DNA of 6,923 bases from an uncultured Erysipelotrichaceae bacterium (GTDB taxonomy: Bacteria > Bacillota_I > Bacilli_A > Erysipelotrichales > Erysipelotrichaceae): positions 1 through 6,923 of the forward strand of contig CALVCY010000082.1 in the NCBI GenBank assembly GCA_944326175.1. Reading direction: 5' to 3'. Position numbers and translations under genes: made by a program. The notes beneath the pieces are model-generated. The model was not told the origin of the DNA. It did not search any database and saw nothing but the letters and a program-made list of their open reading frames with translations. How positions within the stretch are numbered: position 1 is the first letter of the stretch; every line of letters begins with the position of its first letter. Shown here piece by piece: positions 6,118 through 6,923 of this stretch.

Positions 6118-6678
6118 TTAATCCATCAATCGCTCAAACAATCTTTTTCTTTTATACCGAACCCGACATTGATGCAGATGCATCATCAATAACGGTAATG
6201 GTAACAACATCCATAAAATCATGACACTCATGGCAATGCGGATGATCCATGGTTGAACCAAAGGTGAATAGAGGATCATCCACTGTACCGGCATGATCCA
6301 TGCCGCTAATTCAAAGATGATGATCATCAATAACAACAATGTAGATAACTGATCCAACCGATGACTGATCTTCTTGCGATGCATGCCAACCACATACCAG
6401 CAGGAAATGGTAAAACCATTGCAACATAAAACAAACGGAAGCATACTCAACCATGAAGGCATCAGTATCGCCGTAAATCCAATAACACCGATGGTATAAA
6501 CCACACTCATCGTGATGATATTCATCAATTCTGATTTATTCGGATTCGTAAAAAACAATGTGGTCAAAACCAAACATAATTCCAATACGACTGTAGCCAT
6601 GGTATAACCATTCAACCCGATGATCAAACCCACCAACATCATTCCCATATTCATATCCAGTTCATAGATCGATTTCAT
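6118..6678 (-). CDS. Multi-pass membrane protein of unknown function
   Basis: A 186-residue, strongly hydrophobic protein with five or six predicted transmembrane segments (about 12-42, possibly two passes, then 53-73, 77-98, 112-134 and 144-167). A short cytoplasmic loop HRKKISHRLDQ (100-110) and a basic tail RVRYKRKRLFERLMD (172-186) place the C-terminus inside by the positive-inside rule. It is rich in methionine, leucine and isoleucine. No catalytic motif and no family is recognisable by eye. The start at 6678 is well supported by AAGGAGG 7-8 nt upstream. It lies just after the terminator of the radical-SAM gene, so it should have its own promoter nearby. The following 48-aa ORF and CDF transporter may be cotranscribed with it. 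Confidence is high that it is coding; the function is unknown. Confidence 0.8.
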   Translation of the reverse strand: MKSIYELDMNMGMMLVGLIIGLNGYTMATVVLELCLVLTTLFFTNPNKSELMNIITMSVVYTIGVIGFTAILMPSWLSMLPFVLCCNGFTISCWYVVGMHRKKISHRLDQLSTLLLLMIIIFELAAWIMPVQWMILYSPLVQPWIIRIAMSVMILWMLLPLPLLMMHLHQCRVRYKRKRLFERLMD

Positions 6679-6685
6679 CCTGCAT

Positions 6686-6693
6686 CCCTCCTT
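6686..6693 (-). promoter_or_regulatory. Strong Shine-Dalgarno site of the membrane-protein gene
   Basis: AAGGAGGG on the minus strand, 7 nt before the ATG at 6678 and the best ribosome site in the window. An ATG immediately after it (6685) is too close to be used, which fixes the start at 6678. Confidence 0.8.
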
Positions 6694-6727
6694 AAAATGA
6701 ATACGGGATTATCTTACCGATTATTCC

Positions 6728-6761
6728 AAAAAGTGCAGTTGCATTATTGCAACTGCACTTT
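6728..6761 (-). terminator. Intrinsic terminator after the radical-SAM gene
   Basis: A perfect 14-bp stem (6730-6743 with 6748-6761; AAAGTGCAGTTGCA and its complement) has a 4-nt loop. On the minus strand it ends in TTTTT-GG, so the U-tract partly overlaps the stem base. It lies 26 nt after the stop at 6788 and before the membrane-protein gene. The plus-strand side has only TTT, so it acts mainly on minus-strand transcripts. Confidence 0.8.
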
Positions 6762-6787
6762 AGACGTTGATATTTTTTGATAAATTA

Positions 6788-6923
6788 CTATTTGCTCATA
6801 TCCAAATTCGCAGCAATCAAACGCATACGGTTGATGCTATATTGCAGAAAATCACGATACCCGCAATAATCTTCATCAAAATAACAGATATTCAATCGTT
6901 TGCAATTCCCATGACACATATGG
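6788..6923 (-). CDS. C-terminal tail of a radical-SAM/SPASM, sulfatase-maturase-like protein
   Basis: Only the last 44 residues are in the window; the start lies beyond the right edge. The frame contains MCHGNCKRLNICYFDEDYCG and then YRDFLQYSINRMRLIAANL before TAG at 6790-6788. Four cysteines in a C-x3-C-x5-C-x6-C layout, followed by YCGYRDFL..S..RM..IA, resemble the end of SPASM domains in anaerobic sulfatase-maturase-like enzymes (C-x-G-x-C-KR ... YC-x-Y-x-x-FF). Those cysteines bind an auxiliary 4Fe-4S cluster. If correct, the full protein is an oxygen-sensitive radical S-adenosylmethionine enzyme acting on a protein or peptide substrate. The catalytic CX3CX2C motif is outside the window, so the assignment rests on the tail alone. 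A terminator follows 26 nt downstream. Confidence 0.55.
   Translation of the reverse strand, partial: HMCHGNCKRLNICYFDEDYCGYRDFLQYSINRMRLIAANLDMSK

Noticed and set aside
1..6923. tRNA, rRNA, CRISPR array, insertion sequence or riboswitch
   Set aside because: No cloverleaf, spaced direct repeats, transposase frame or conserved leader fold was recognised on either strand.

Overview
This window appears to come from a Bacillota (Firmicutes) chromosome, probably a gut-type anaerobe. The reasons are a moderate GC content (about 45% in sampled core genes), good Shine-Dalgarno sites before several genes, tightly overlapped genes, a radical-SAM/SPASM-like tail and a Mn-type CDF transporter. A placement near Erysipelotrichia or Clostridia is inference only. 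The standard bacterial code fits: conserved tryptophans are TGG and TGA acts as a stop.

The left part (1-3090, minus strand) is one compact cell-envelope glycan operon, read right to left: a GtrA-like four-helix membrane protein, a HAD-IB phosphatase, a family 2 glycosyltransferase, and a GT4-type glycosyltransferase that runs off the left edge. All junctions overlap (ATGA, TAATG, and 14 nt), so the four products are probably made together. They would handle a polyprenyl-phosphate-linked sugar and assemble a surface polysaccharide or teichoic-type polymer.

The middle (3184-4638, plus strand) is an oppositely oriented cassette. A 76-aa acidic, probably helical protein overlaps by one base (TAATG) with a 328-aa HipA/CtkA-like protein kinase whose ATP-lysine, catalytic-loop and metal-binding motifs all look intact. 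Sampled lines of the kinase gene are clearly AT-richer than its flanks, which suggests later acquisition. A probable toxin-antitoxin or phage-defence role is inferred from the family. It is followed by a short hydrophobic reading frame interrupted by one in-frame TGA.

The right part (4651-6923) returns to the minus strand. In transcription order it holds the C-terminal tail of a radical-SAM/SPASM (sulfatase-maturase-like) enzyme, a hairpin terminator, a 186-aa multi-pass membrane protein of unknown function, an unrecognised 48-codon ORF whose stop overlaps the next start, a Mn-type cation diffusion facilitator with an extended C-terminus, and a strong intrinsic terminator.

No tRNA, rRNA, CRISPR array or insertion sequence was seen. 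GATC is strikingly frequent across the window (about 87 sites by eye) but much rarer in the kinase gene.
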